From: Verrucomicrobiota bacterium
GTDB lineage: Bacteria; Verrucomicrobiota; Verrucomicrobiia; Opitutales; Opitutaceae
Assembly (NCBI GenBank): GCA_030601755.1
Contig: JAUWBF010000005.1
Location: forward strand, 20,534 to 84,533
Length of the DNA: 64,000 nt
Reading direction: 5' to 3'
Under the pieces are notes generated by a model, which did not search any database, had not been told where the DNA came from, and was given only the letters and a program-made list of their open reading frames with translations. Shown here one piece after another: positions 1-8,897 of the stretch. Both the position numbers and the translations under genes were made by a program. Positions within the stretch are counted from its first letter, which is position 1. Each line of letters begins with the position of its first letter.

Positions 1-460
1 GGTGGTCGGGATCGAGTCCGACGCGCTTGAGCAACGAGGCGCAGCGCTCGCGGCGGTCGGCCTTCGACATGGCCGGGAAATGCAGCTCCAACGGCTCGGC
101 GAGCACCGACGCGATGGTCATGCGCGGGTTGAGTGAGTTGAAGGGGTCTTGGAAGATCATCTGCATGCGCTTGCGCCAGGGCAGGAAGGAGCGGCCGTGC
201 AACGCGGTGATGTCGCGGCCTTCGTAGCGGATGACGCCGGCGGTGATCGGGGCGAGCTTCACGAGGGCGCGGCCGAGGGTGGTCTTGCCCGAGCCGCTCT
301 CGCCGACGAGGCCGACGGTCTGCCCGCGGGCGATGCTGAGCGACACGTCGTCGACGGCGCGCACCTGTCCGGTCACGCGCCGCAGCAGTCCGCCGCGCAG
401 CGGGTAGTGGACCTTGAGGCCGGAGATCTCGACGAGGGGAGTGGTGGCGGAAGTAGTCAT
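1..460 (-). CDS. Oligopeptide/dipeptide ABC transporter ATP-binding protein (OppF/DppF-like), 3' partial
   Basis: N-terminal 153 residues of an ABC ATPase that energises peptide or related solute import at the inner face of the membrane. The start is the ATG at 458-460 and the C-terminus lies beyond base 1. Walker A (GESGSGKTT) is at about residues 53-61 and the Q-loop (MIFQDP) at about 101-106. The LRRVTG..VRAVDDVS lead-in is typical of the second ATPase (OppF/DppF) of this family. It is the last visible gene of a minus-strand importer operon and follows the OppD-like gene after a 104-bp gap holding a palindromic repeat. The substrate cannot be told from sequence. Confidence 0.9.
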   Translation of the reverse strand, partial: MTTSATTPLVEISGLKVHYPLRGGLLRRVTGQVRAVDDVSLSIARGQTVGLVGESGSGKTTLGRALVKLAPITAGVIRYEGRDITALHGRSFLPWRKRMQMIFQDPFNSLNPRMTIASVLAEPLELHFPAMSKADRRERCASLLKRVGLDPDH

Positions 461-468
461 CGGGTTTT

Positions 469-541
469 AACGCAAAGACGCAAAGTCGCGAAGAAAGGGG
501 CAGAGGTCGGGCGACTCTTTGCGACTTTGCGTCCTTGCGTT
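469..541. repeat. Inverted repeat, AACGCAAAGACGCAAAG family
   Basis: Arms at 469-489 and 521-541 are reverse complements with one mismatch and form a long stem between two ABC ATPase genes. Each arm is itself a near-tandem of CGCAAAG units. A related half copy occurs inside the prophage at 37415-37436, so this is a dispersed family, not just a local terminator. Confidence 0.8.
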
Positions 542-564
542 GTGAATACAGGTTGCATGGGGCG

Positions 565-1428
565 TCAGGCGCCGGCGCGCGCGATGGCCGCGTGGTCGAT
601 GGTGGTGAGGCGGCGGCGTTTGTCGCCGAGGCGCGGGATGCAGGCGATGAGGGCCTTGGTGTAGGGATGTTGCGGGTTGCGCAGCACCTCGGCGCAGGGG
701 CCCTGCTCGACGATCTCTCCGCGATACATCACGGCGACGTCGTCGGCGAAGTTGTGCACGATGCCGAAGTTGTGGGTGATGAGGATCACCGACAGTCCCG
801 ACGAGGCGCGCAGCTCGCGTAGCAGATCCAGAATCTGGCGCTGGATGGTGACATCGAGCGCTGTGGTCGGCTCGTCGGCCACGAGCACGCGGGGGCGGCA
901 GGCGAGGGCCATGGCGATCATCACGCGCTGTTGCATGCCTCCGGAGAGCTCGTGCGGATATGCGCCGTAGCGGTTGGCGGCGTCGACGATGCCCACGCGG
1001 TCCAGGGCGGCGACGACGTGGGCGCGCACGTCCTTGATCTCGGGCAGGTGCAGGCGCACGGCCTCGGCGATCTGACTGCCGACGGTGAAGACCGGATTGA
1101 GCGAGGTGGCGGGCTCCTGGAAGACGTAGCTGATATCGCGCCCGCGCACGCGGCGCAGCTCGGCGGGCGAGAGTTTGAAGAGGTCGCGTCCGTCGAACAG
1201 GGCCGAGCCGGTGATCCGGCAGGCGGGCGGCGGGGGGAGCAGGCGGGTCAGCGAAAGCGAGGTGACGGACTTGCCCGAGCCGCTCTCGCCGACGATGGCG
1301 AGGGTGCGGCCGGCGTGCAGGTCGAACGAGACGCCGCGCACCGCCTCCAGGGAGCGCTCGCGCTGACGAAAGGTGATGCGCAGGTCGCGCACGGAGAGCA
1401 GCGGTTGGTTGGAGGAGGGGGAGGTCAT
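565..1428 (-). CDS. Oligopeptide/dipeptide ABC transporter ATP-binding protein (OppD/DppD-like)
   Basis: 287-residue ABC ATPase, the partner of the OppF-like ATPase. The start at 1426-1428 (MTSPSSNQ) overlaps the stop of the upstream permease as ATGA, so the two are translationally coupled; an open frame extends further 5' but would run through that permease. Walker A GESGSGKS lies at about residues 47-54. The signature LSGGMQQR and Walker [13 protein letters not shown] follow, and the C-terminus carries the family's oligopeptide transporter tail ([10 protein letters not shown]). All catalytic motifs are intact. It probably powers import of peptides or nickel-type ligands. Confidence 0.93.
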   Translation of the reverse strand: MTSPSSNQPLLSVRDLRITFRQRERSLEAVRGVSFDLHAGRTLAIVGESGSGKSVTSLSLTRLLPPPPACRITGSALFDGRDLFKLSPAELRRVRGRDISYVFQEPATSLNPVFTVGSQIAEAVRLHLPEIKDVRAHVVAALDRVGIVDAANRYGAYPHELSGGMQQRVMIAMALACRPRVLVADEPTTALDVTIQRQILDLLRELRASSGLSVILITHNFGIVHNFADDVAVMYRGEIVEQGPCAEVLRNPQHPYTKALIACIPRLGDKRRRLTTIDHAAIARAGA

Positions 1429-2471
1429 TGCGTTTTCATCCGGGGGTCGACCACGTCGCGGAGGACGTCGCCGAGGAGGTTGAAGGCGATCACGGTCACG
1501 AAAATGGCGAGGCCCGGCGTGAGCAGCCACCAGAAGTTGAGCATGAAAATTTTGATATTCTGGGCCTGCGAGAGCATCAGCCCCCACGAGGAGGCGGGCT
1601 CGGCGATACCCAGGCCGAGAAAGCTCAGCGCGGCCTCGCCGAGGATGTAGCCCGGGATGCTGAGCGTGGCGGCGACGAGCAGGTAGGAGGCGAGGTTGGG
1701 CAGGATGTGCAGGCGCAGGATGCCGAGCGGGCCTTGTCCCATACACTCGGCGGCGAGCACGAACTGCGTGCGGCGGATCGAGAGCGACATGCCGCGCAGC
1801 ACGCGCGCGGCGCCGGCCCAGCCGATGAGCGAGAGGATGATCACGATGACGATGAACATCTGGTCCGAGCTGAAGCGCGGGGCCAACACCGAGCGCAGCG
1901 CGAGCAACAGGTAGAGGCTCGGCACGGCCATCAAAAACTCGACGCCGCGCATGGCGAAGAAGTCGATCTTGCCGCCGAAGTAGCCGCTGAGTCCGCCCAC
2001 GAGCAGGCCGAGCGCCATGGTGATGGTGATGCCGATCAGGCCGATGGTGAGCGAGACGCGCGAGCCGTAGACCAGTCGCGAAAACACGCAGCGCCCCGTC
2101 GAATCGCTGCCGAGCGGATAAAACACCGTGTCGGTGTCGGCCGGCTGGAGCAGGTGGCGTTGCAGAGGCAGGAGCCCGAGCAGCTTGTAGTCGAAGCCCG
2201 GCGCGAACAGGTGCAGACGGCGGTATTCGCCGGGCACGGGTTCGTAGGCCGGGCCGCTGCGGTCGACGACGCGGTAAACCTGCACGGCGAGCCCACCGTC
2301 GTGCCAGGTGATACGGGTGGGCGGGTGGTAGGTGTGCTCGAGGTCCTGCTGATTGACCGGGCGCACGGCGATGAAACCGGCGAGGAGCGCGCCGAGGTAG
2401 AGCGCGACCAGCGTGACGAGCGAGGCGATCCCGAGCGGGCGGCGGCAGACTTCGCGCAGGAGGTTGCTCAT
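1425..2471 (-). CDS. ABC transporter permease (OppC/DppC-like)
   Basis: 348-residue inner-membrane permease of the binding-protein-dependent type. The N-terminal hydrophobic segment (IASLVTLVALYLGALLAG) is followed by a roughly 100-residue periplasmic insertion, then a cluster of membrane segments and the EAA-type loop (AAECMGQGPLGILRLHILPN). The start at 2469-2471 overlaps the stop of the OppB-like gene (ATGA). It ends in DVVDPRMKT, the usual OppC C-terminus. The longer-than-typical N-terminal periplasmic part suggests the family variant often found with large ligand-binding lipoproteins. Confidence 0.9.
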   Translation of the reverse strand: MSNLLREVCRRPLGIASLVTLVALYLGALLAGFIAVRPVNQQDLEHTYHPPTRITWHDGGLAVQVYRVVDRSGPAYEPVPGEYRRLHLFAPGFDYKLLGLLPLQRHLLQPADTDTVFYPLGSDSTGRCVFSRLVYGSRVSLTIGLIGITITMALGLLVGGLSGYFGGKIDFFAMRGVEFLMAVPSLYLLLALRSVLAPRFSSDQMFIVIVIILSLIGWAGAARVLRGMSLSIRRTQFVLAAECMGQGPLGILRLHILPNLASYLLVAATLSIPGYILGEAALSFLGLGIAEPASSWGLMLSQAQNIKIFMLNFWWLLTPGLAIFVTVIAFNLLGDVLRDVVDPRMKTQ

Positions 2472-3445
2472 GAGTCTTGGTTCTCCAGGCGGATGCGCGG
2501 ATCGGACCACGCGAGGCAGAGGTCGGCGAGCAGGTTGCCGATCACCAGCATCACGCAACTGAGCAGGATGGACGCGAGCACCACGAACTGGTCCTCGCGG
2601 AGAAACGCCTGGTAGATGAGGTTACCCAGGCCGGGGTAGTTCATGACGATCTCGACCACCAGCGAGCCGCTGAGCAGTCCGGAAAAGGCGAAGCCGAGCG
2701 AGCTGATGAGCGGGTTGATGGCGTTGCGCAGGACGTGTTTGAACATCACCCAGCCCTCGGGAACGCCCTTGGCCCGCGCGGTCTGCACGTAGTCGGCGCG
2801 GATCGCGTCGAGGAAGTTGGCGCGCATCACCCGCATGAGTCCGGCGACGCCGCCGATGCCGAGCACGATGACGGGCAGCACGAGGTGGTAGGCGCGGTCG
2901 ACGATCTGCGCGCCGAGCGGCAGGAAGTCGTGCTCGATCGAGGTCGCTCCGCCGAGCGGGAACCAGCCGGTGCGAGCCGCGAGGTAGACGGCCAGCAGCG
3001 CGAGGAAAAACTCGGGCACGGAGAGCGCCGCGTAGGCGAGGAACGAGCTGATGCGGTCGAAGATCGAGTCCTTGTAGATGGCCGCCAGCACGCCGAGCGG
3101 CACGGCGACGAGCCAGGCGAGCAGCATGGAGAACAACGACAACAGGAACGTCGCGAAGAGGCGCTGCCCGATAAGGTCGACGACCGGGACCTTGAAGCTC
3201 CACGAGTAGCCGAAGTCCAGTTGCACGACGTTGCCGAGCCAGCGGGCGTATTGCACATACCACGGCTGGTTGAGGCCAAAGTCGTTTTCGAGTTGCTCAA
3301 TCAGGCCGGCGGGCACGTCGCGCTGCATCTTGATCGGCGTGAGGAAGTCGCCGGGGGCGAGCGTCATCAGCACGAAGACCAGCAACGTGACCGCGAGCAG
3401 CAGCGGGACGAGGGTGAGCAGGCGTCGGAGGATGAAGGCGATCAT
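2468..3445 (-). CDS. ABC transporter permease (OppB/DppB-like)
   Basis: 325-residue inner-membrane permease starting at MIAFILRRLLTLVPLL, the characteristic OppB N-terminus. The EAA loop (YVQTARAKGVPEGWVMFKH) is present near the C-terminal third, and the C-terminus is NLLADLCLAWSDPRIR. It is first in the row of ATGA-overlapping genes B-C-D and lies 49 bp downstream of the binding-protein gene, giving the operon order binding protein, B, C, D, F. Confidence 0.92.
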   Translation of the reverse strand: MIAFILRRLLTLVPLLLAVTLLVFVLMTLAPGDFLTPIKMQRDVPAGLIEQLENDFGLNQPWYVQYARWLGNVVQLDFGYSWSFKVPVVDLIGQRLFATFLLSLFSMLLAWLVAVPLGVLAAIYKDSIFDRISSFLAYAALSVPEFFLALLAVYLAARTGWFPLGGATSIEHDFLPLGAQIVDRAYHLVLPVIVLGIGGVAGLMRVMRANFLDAIRADYVQTARAKGVPEGWVMFKHVLRNAINPLISSLGFAFSGLLSGSLVVEIVMNYPGLGNLIYQAFLREDQFVVLASILLSCVMLVIGNLLADLCLAWSDPRIRLENQDS

Positions 3446-3494
3446 GGGCGGCGCGCGGCGTGAAGGTGGACTGGGCGGGGCGTGGCCGGGCGGT

Positions 3495-5345
3495 TCAATT
3501 GAGCTCGGCCCACAGGGCGTCGAGGTTCCAGGTGATGCCGCCGAGCTTGGTGGGTTGGACGTTTTGCCAGCGGTTGCGGATGCCGACGTATTCGTTGCCG
3601 GTGACGAGGAAGACGAGCGGTTGTTGCTCGGCCATGATGGCCTGCACTTCGGCGAAGGCGGCCTTGCGTTTCGTTTCGTCGAACTCGCGGCCGATCTCAC
3701 GCATGAGCTCGTCGATGCGCGCCTCCCACTCGGTGGCGGGCTTGGCTTGCTGCGGGTTCCACATGTGCAGGCGACCGTTGCTCATGAGGATGTCCTTGGA
3801 CGCGTAGGGATCGGGCGCGCCGCCGCCGAGGCCAAGCAGGCTGGCCTCGTAGTTGAAGGACTCCGACGTGCGGCGGATGAGGGTGTTGAAGTCGATGAAC
3901 TGCAACTCCACCCGGATGCCGAGCGCGGCCATGTTTTCGGCGAACACCGTGGCCATCTCCGTGCGGAGGTTGCTGTTGTTGTTCGTCATCAGGGAAAACT
4001 CCACGGGGTTGCCGGCGGCGTCGACGAGGCGGCCGTCGGCGCGGGTCTTGAAGCCGGCCTCGGCCAGCAGCGCGCGGGCCTTGGCGGGATCGAAGGGGTA
4101 GCGGCGGACGTCGAGGTTGAGCCACTTGGCGTTCTTGGCCGAGACGTAGCCGTGCAGCGGGCTGGCGCGGCCGCCGAAGACGCCTTGGACAATGCCCTCG
4201 CGGTTGACGCCGTAGGAGACCGCCTGGCGGAAACGCACGTCCTGAAACCAGGCGAGCTTGTGCGGGGCGATGAAGGGCTTGCCGTCGGGGTCGTTGCCCG
4301 GACGGAGGTTGAACCACACGAAGCTGGTCGAGGTGGACGGGCCGAGGTCGTGGATGGTGAAGTCGAACTTGTCCGCGGCGCGGGAGATCCAGGTGACGTT
4401 GTCGGGCTGGATGCCTTCGATGTCGGTCAGGCCGCGGGCGAAGGCGATGTTGCTGGCCGCGGAGTCGCCGACGATGCTGGTGACGATGCGCTCGATGTAG
4501 GGCAGGCGATGGCCGTCCCGGTCGACGCGCCAGTAGTTGGGATTGCGGCGGAAAACCATGCGTTCGCCGGGCCGGTAGGACTCCAGCAAAAACGGTCCGG
4601 TGCCGACCAGTTGCTCCGGGTGATTGATGGCGGTGTTGATGCTCCACTGGTCGAGCAAGGTGCCGTCCTTCGCGGCCGGGCCGAGGACGTGCGCGGGCAG
4701 AATTTCCTCGCCGCCGCCGAACAGCAGGAACGGCGCGTAGAGTTGCGGCAACGTGAAGCGCACGGTGAGATCGTCGAGCTTCTCGACTTTGACCTCCTGC
4801 CCCTCGATCAACTGGATGTAGGCTGGGCGCGAGGGATAACGGAGCTTGGGCGCGCCGGTCTCGGGATCGATGGCAGGTTGACCGGTCTGCGGATCGAGTT
4901 CCTTCGTGTAGAACGCGTCGCGCCAGGTGAAGACCACGTCGTCGGCGGTGAACGGGTGCCCATCGCTCCAACAAACCCCGCGGCGGAGGTGAAAGGTGTA
5001 TTGCAGGCCGTCCTCGGAGATTTCCCAAGACTTGGCGAGGTTGGGAATGATTTCGCCGGTGTCGGGGTGGAGCGTGACCAGACCCTCGATGAAACGCGAG
5101 ATGACGCCGGAGGACGACTGATCCTCGGCGATCAGCGGATTGACGGTGGCGATGTCGCCGGGCTCGGTCTCGACGAGCATCGCGCCGGGTTTGCCCGAGG
5201 GTTGTTCGATGACCTCGGCATCGACGGGAATCGGCGCGACCGTGACCTCGACGGGCGGGGGAGGGGGACGTCCGCAGCCGGCGAGCAAGGCGCAGGCGAG
5301 CAGCGGGGCGAGGAGGTGGTGTCGGTTGGGAATCGGGCGGGACAT
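3495..5345 (-). CDS. Peptide ABC transporter substrate-binding lipoprotein (SBP_bac_5 family)
   Basis: 616-residue solute-binding protein of the OppA/DppA class. The start at 5343-5345 gives MSRPIPNRHHLLAPLLACALLAGC, a lipoprotein signal with the lipid-acceptor Cys at residue 24 after LLAG; an upstream in-frame ATG would add about 16 residues and spoil this signal. Family landmarks include the early ISRFIEGL and WEISEDGLQYTFHLRRGVCWSDG segments. It is slightly longer than the average OppA. It delivers ligand to the permeases encoded immediately downstream. No promoter motif could be assigned in the region that separates it from the divergent tRNA gene. Confidence 0.92.
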   Translation of the reverse strand: MSRPIPNRHHLLAPLLACALLAGCGRPPPPPVEVTVAPIPVDAEVIEQPSGKPGAMLVETEPGDIATVNPLIAEDQSSSGVISRFIEGLVTLHPDTGEIIPNLAKSWEISEDGLQYTFHLRRGVCWSDGHPFTADDVVFTWRDAFYTKELDPQTGQPAIDPETGAPKLRYPSRPAYIQLIEGQEVKVEKLDDLTVRFTLPQLYAPFLLFGGGEEILPAHVLGPAAKDGTLLDQWSINTAINHPEQLVGTGPFLLESYRPGERMVFRRNPNYWRVDRDGHRLPYIERIVTSIVGDSAASNIAFARGLTDIEGIQPDNVTWISRAADKFDFTIHDLGPSTSTSFVWFNLRPGNDPDGKPFIAPHKLAWFQDVRFRQAVSYGVNREGIVQGVFGGRASPLHGYVSAKNAKWLNLDVRRYPFDPAKARALLAEAGFKTRADGRLVDAAGNPVEFSLMTNNNSNLRTEMATVFAENMAALGIRVELQFIDFNTLIRRTSESFNYEASLLGLGGGAPDPYASKDILMSNGRLHMWNPQQAKPATEWEARIDELMREIGREFDETKRKAAFAEVQAIMAEQQPLVFLVTGNEYVGIRNRWQNVQPTKLGGITWNLDALWAELN

Positions 5346-5502
5346 CAAGCGCGGGGTTACAAGACCAGCAATTGGCGCGGGTGCAAAGGACATTGCGATG
5401 TTTGGCGGGTGCCAATTTTTTGGCCGTGGCGGGCGAAAAAATGGGCGAAACTTTCGGCTTCCGTTTTGCCGGTGGGCTCCTACGGTTTCGCCTCTTGCTT
5501 CC

Positions 5503-5592
<90 letters not shown>

Positions 5593-5594
5593 TT

Positions 5595-5622
5595 CCCAGC
5601 CTGAAGCGGCTGGGATTTTTTT
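5595..5622 (+). terminator. Rho-independent terminator after tRNA-Ser
   Basis: Stem CCCAGC...GCTGGG (5595-5600 with 5609-5614) is followed by ATTTTTTT. It lies 5 bp after the tRNA CCA end, so it ends a monocistronic tRNA transcript. Confidence 0.9.
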
Positions 5623-5771
5623 GTGCCTGGGCGGGCCGGATGGCCTCGGTGGTATTAGAACCCACGGGGGCAGGCACCCGCCGTTGTCAGGCTCCGGCTT
5701 TCACCAGACACCACGGCTGCATCGATCGCACCCTTGGGTTGCCATCCTCGCGAACCCGCGCTGGTTGCACC

Positions 5772-6641
5772 ATGCCTCGCAAAATCGATCCCGATGAGTT
5801 TCGCGTGCGGCCCGCCGACGCCGTCAACCTCCGCGAGCGACCCACCAAGGTCCCGCGTTTTTACCGCTCGAAAAAGGAATACGAAAAGCTCCTCGCCAAG
5901 CAGGTCGATGCGCTCAGCGAACTTCAGCGCATGCACTACGCGTGCAATCGGTATGCGCTGCTGCTGATTTTTCAGGCGATGGACGCGGCCGGCAAGGACG
6001 GCGCCATCCGCCACGTCATGTCGGGCATCAACCCGCAGGGCTGCCAGGTCTTCAGCTTCAAGCAACCGAGCCGCGAGGAGCTTGAACACGACTTCCTTTG
6101 GCGCGCCAACCGCTGCCTGCCCGAACGCGGGCGCATCGGCATCTTCAACCGGTCCTACTACGAGGAGGTGCTGGTCGTGCGCGTGCATCCCGAGCTGCTT
6201 GCGCCGCAGGGCCTCGCCGAGACCACCTCCGACGGGGAAAGCATCTGGGCGCAACGTCACCGCGCCATCGTCAACCAGGAGACCCACCTGCACCACAGCG
6301 GCACGCGCATCGTGAAGTTTTTCCTGCACCTCTCGAAGGACGAGCAGCGCAAACGCTTCCTCGCGCGTATCGACGAGCCGGAGAAAAACTGGAAATTCGA
6401 GCTCGGCGACGTGCGCGAACGCCGCCACTGGGACGCCTACATGTCGGCCTACGAATCCTGCCTCGCCGCGACCAGCACCGACCTCGCGCCGTGGTATGTG
6501 GTGCCGGCCGACGACAAGAAAAACGCCCGCCTCATCATCGCCGAGACCATCGTCGCTACCCTGCGCGGCCTCGACCTCGCCTATCCGGAAACCAGCCCGG
6601 CCCGACGCAAGGAACTGCTCGCCCTGCGCAAGGAACTGTAG
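5772..6641 (+). CDS. ppk2: Polyphosphate kinase 2 family protein
   Basis: 289-residue PPK2 family kinase, which transfers phosphate between polyphosphate and nucleoside mono- or diphosphates in the cytoplasm. The start at 5772 ([10 protein letters not shown]) is preferred because the upstream open frame is low-complexity and lacks family similarity. Walker A is [10 protein letters not shown], followed by the lid region ([15 protein letters not shown]) and the Walker B-type segment [22 protein letters not shown] single-domain length just under 300 residues fits the class I/III type rather than the two-domain class II. The exact nucleotide preference is not decidable here. It stands alone between the tRNA and the polyketide cassette. 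Confidence 0.93.
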   Translation: MPRKIDPDEFRVRPADAVNLRERPTKVPRFYRSKKEYEKLLAKQVDALSELQRMHYACNRYALLLIFQAMDAAGKDGAIRHVMSGINPQGCQVFSFKQPSREELEHDFLWRANRCLPERGRIGIFNRSYYEEVLVVRVHPELLAPQGLAETTSDGESIWAQRHRAIVNQETHLHHSGTRIVKFFLHLSKDEQRKRFLARIDEPEKNWKFELGDVRERRHWDAYMSAYESCLAATSTDLAPWYVVPADDKKNARLIIAETIVATLRGLDLAYPETSPARRKELLALRKEL

Positions 6642-6647
6642 GCGACA

Positions 6648-7700
6648 TCAAACGCCCAGCCGGCAACTGTGCGCCGCGAAACCCGCGCCGAAGCTCACCA
6701 GCCACCAGTCTTCGCCGGGCGGCGGCGGGCCGTCGCGCAACGCCGCCTCCAGCGCGAAGAGCACCGAGGGGCTGCTCATGTTGCCATGGGCGCGCAACAC
6801 CTCGCGGGTGGCATCGAGGCGACGGCCGGGTAGGGCCTTTTCGATGGCGCGGATCACGTCGCGCCCGCCGGCATGGGCGACGATCCGGCCGATCGGCGGC
6901 GCGTCGGCGGGCTCGGCGGCGAACAGCTCCGCGACCGCCTCGGCGGCGAGGTTAGGCACGGTTTTGTGAAGGAGGTTGCGCAGTTTGCCGTCGCGCAGCT
7001 CGAAGCGGAGTTTGTCGCGCTCGGTGGGACGGTGCAGGGTGTTGAAACCGTGGCAACGCAGCGCGGGCGCGCCGGCGCCCGGTTCCGGGGGCGTCGCGCG
7101 CCAGATCGTCGCGGCCGCGCCGTCGCCGAACAGGCACGCGCTGATCAACACGCCGGGATCGTCGTCGAGGTAGATCGCCGCCGAGCAGATCTCCACGGCC
7201 ACGCAGGCGACGGTGGCGTCGGGTTGCGCGGCGAGGATGGCGTCGGTCGCCCGCAGCGCCGGCACCGCCGCGCCGCAACCGAGGCCGACGAGGTCCTGCA
7301 AAAACGCGTTCGCACGCAGCCCGAGCGCCTCGGCCACGTAGCTGGTGATGCCCGGGCAAAGGTAGCCGGTGCAGGTGCAGACGACCAGCCCGTCGAGCTG
7401 GTCGGCGCGGAGGCCGGCCCGGGCGAGCGCCGCCTCAAGGGCGCGTCCGGCGAGGGCGGGCGCGGCGCGGCGAAAGGCGGCGTTGAGTTCGTCCGGCGTG
7501 TAGTCGAACAGCCGGTCGAAGTCGTCCAGCGCGAAGTGCCGCCGGTCGATGCCGTTGTCCTTCGACAACACGGTCTGCAACAGCGCCCGCGAGCGCGCCG
7601 AGAGCCGGCCGCGCGCGCTCGAGCGGGCGATGACGTCCAGGCATTCGCGCTGGGTCAGCGTCGTTTCGGGCAGGGCGGTGGCGAGGGCGTGGAGAAACAT
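6648..7700 (-). CDS. Type III polyketide synthase (chalcone/stilbene synthase-like)
   Basis: 350-residue thiolase-fold enzyme that condenses malonyl-CoA units onto an acyl-CoA starter. The catalytic triad of type III PKS is complete: Cys142 in DLVGLGCGAA, His276 in VAHAGGRDV and Asn307 in HGNMSSPSVLF. The GNMSS motif is diagnostic against FabH, and the C-terminal SFGAGFAAHSC resembles the GFGPG loop. It is last in a minus-strand cassette with a methyltransferase and an FAD enzyme, which probably modify its product. The 153-bp gap before it holds a palindromic repeat. The product is unknown; an alkylresorcinol, alkylpyrone or phloroglucinol derivative is possible. Confidence 0.9.
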   Translation of the reverse strand: MFLHALATALPETTLTQRECLDVIARSSARGRLSARSRALLQTVLSKDNGIDRRHFALDDFDRLFDYTPDELNAAFRRAAPALAGRALEAALARAGLRADQLDGLVVCTCTGYLCPGITSYVAEALGLRANAFLQDLVGLGCGAAVPALRATDAILAAQPDATVACVAVEICSAAIYLDDDPGVLISACLFGDGAAATIWRATPPEPGAGAPALRCHGFNTLHRPTERDKLRFELRDGKLRNLLHKTVPNLAAEAVAELFAAEPADAPPIGRIVAHAGGRDVIRAIEKALPGRRLDATREVLRAHGNMSSPSVLFALEAALRDGPPPPGEDWWLVSFGAGFAAHSCRLGV

Positions 7701-7740
7701 CGGACGTTTGGAGTTTTAAGATAAAGCTGCAGCTTATTTT

Positions 7741-7819
7741 GGTGGAGCGGCTTGTCCCCAAGACGCTCGTTTGACGTGGTGAGCGGTTCTCGAACGCGTT
7801 GGGGACAACGCGTTCCACC
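7741..7819. repeat. Inverted repeat, GGTGGAGCG..TTGTCCCCAA family
   Basis: Arms at 7741-7769 and 7791-7819 are imperfect reverse complements (GGTGGA..CTTGTCCCCAAG against its mirror). It sits in the 153-bp gap between the FAD enzyme and the type III PKS. A half copy lies at 63369-63397, more than 55 kb away, so it is a dispersed repeat. Confidence 0.8.
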
Positions 7820-7853
7820 TTCGATCCCGATGCTTGCGGTTTTTAAACATGTT

Positions 7854-8897
7854 CTAGTCGTGGGTAAGTGAATACAGCGTCGTCACTGGCAGCAGTCGCA
7901 GGCGACCGGCTGCCGTGAGCAGGGTCTGTCGGCCGGATTCGACCAGAAAGGGATGCAACGCGCCCGCCGTCGCGAGCCTTCGCCGAAAAAGCCGCCGCAG
8001 CGCGCGATCAATCTTTTGAACGGTCGCGTCCCAGCCGGCCTCGCCGCGCGACCAGGCAAGCAGCGGTTCGAGCGCGACGTCGGCGCCTTGAAACGCCATC
8101 GCCATGCCGTGGCCTGTGAAGGGCGGGATGACCGCGAAGGCGTCGCCGATCCTCAGGCGTCCGTCGCCGGCGGGCGGTTGGGAAAACCCGAGTCCGGCGA
8201 CCGCCGCGTGCGAATCGGGATCGATCTCCGCGCGGTCGAGCCGGTCGGCCAGCGCGCCGAGCCCGCAGGCGCGCAGCCAGGCGAGCAGGGTGGTCGCTCG
8301 GCGGATCGGCACGAAGACCGCCGCGGGACGTTGTCGGAACAATCCGGATACGTTGACGCGCCCGTCTCCGACCGGGCAAAGCCCCACGTAGGCACGGTCG
8401 CCGAGGTGCACCTCCAGCTCGGCGTGCAACGGGAGTCCGAGCGCGTGGCACTTGATGCCGACCCATTCGGGGCGCGCGAGGCGACGACCGCCGGCGAAGA
8501 CGCGTCCGGCGGGGGCCGCGTTGTCCGAGACGCGCGAGCGTTCGCGCAGGTCTCCGCCGGCGGCGACGAATGCTTCGGCCAGCGACTGGTCGAGCGCGTG
8601 GCGGCTGAGCGCGAGCGCGGGCTTGGGCAGGCGGTGGCGCACCTGCGCGCGGCCGTTGCGGAACCAAGCGACCTCGCGCAGCGGCGTGGCAGTGGCGAGC
8701 AGCGGCGCGAGGCCGAGCCGCGTGATCGTGGCTTCGGGCAGGCCCGTGATGAATTCGCCGCAGACGCGGTGCAGCGGATAGGTGCCGGAGTCGTGCAGCG
8801 TCACCGGCACGTCCGCACGTCGCAGCGCGAGGCCCAGCGAGAGTCCGGCGAGGCCGCCGCCGATAATCTCGATGGGTTGGAGCGCGCGGCGGATCAT
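7854..8897 (-). CDS. FAD-dependent oxidoreductase/monooxygenase (geranylgeranyl reductase-like fold)
   Basis: 347-residue flavoprotein. The start at 8895-8897 (MIRRALQPIEIIGGGLAGLS) overlaps the stop of the methyltransferase as ATGA; the dinucleotide-binding motif GGGLAG is at residues 13-18. A second FAD contact motif occurs near the C-terminus (IGDAFAVIPPFTGHGMAMA). The sequence resembles lipid or polyketide-tailoring FAD enzymes such as geranylgeranyl reductases and phenol hydroxylase-like monooxygenases. Coupled between a methyltransferase and a type III PKS, it most likely oxidises or reduces the PKS product. Confidence 0.85.
   Translation of the reverse strand: MIRRALQPIEIIGGGLAGLSLGLALRRADVPVTLHDSGTYPLHRVCGEFITGLPEATITRLGLAPLLATATPLREVAWFRNGRAQVRHRLPKPALALSRHALDQSLAEAFVAAGGDLRERSRVSDNAAPAGRVFAGGRRLARPEWVGIKCHALGLPLHAELEVHLGDRAYVGLCPVGDGRVNVSGLFRQRPAAVFVPIRRATTLLAWLRACGLGALADRLDRAEIDPDSHAAVAGLGFSQPPAGDGRLRIGDAFAVIPPFTGHGMAMAFQGADVALEPLLAWSRGEAGWDATVQKIDRALRRLFRRRLATAGALHPFLVESGRQTLLTAAGRLRLLPVTTLYSLTHD

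Noticed and set aside
1428..2615. Long plus-strand open frame opposite the OppC-like gene (and similar long frames opposite SBP, Ffh, Der, terminase, transposase and SulP)
   Set aside because: These are antisense shadows of GC-rich genes with low-complexity Glu/Arg/Ala composition and no domain character; the minus- or plus-strand partner has clear family motifs.
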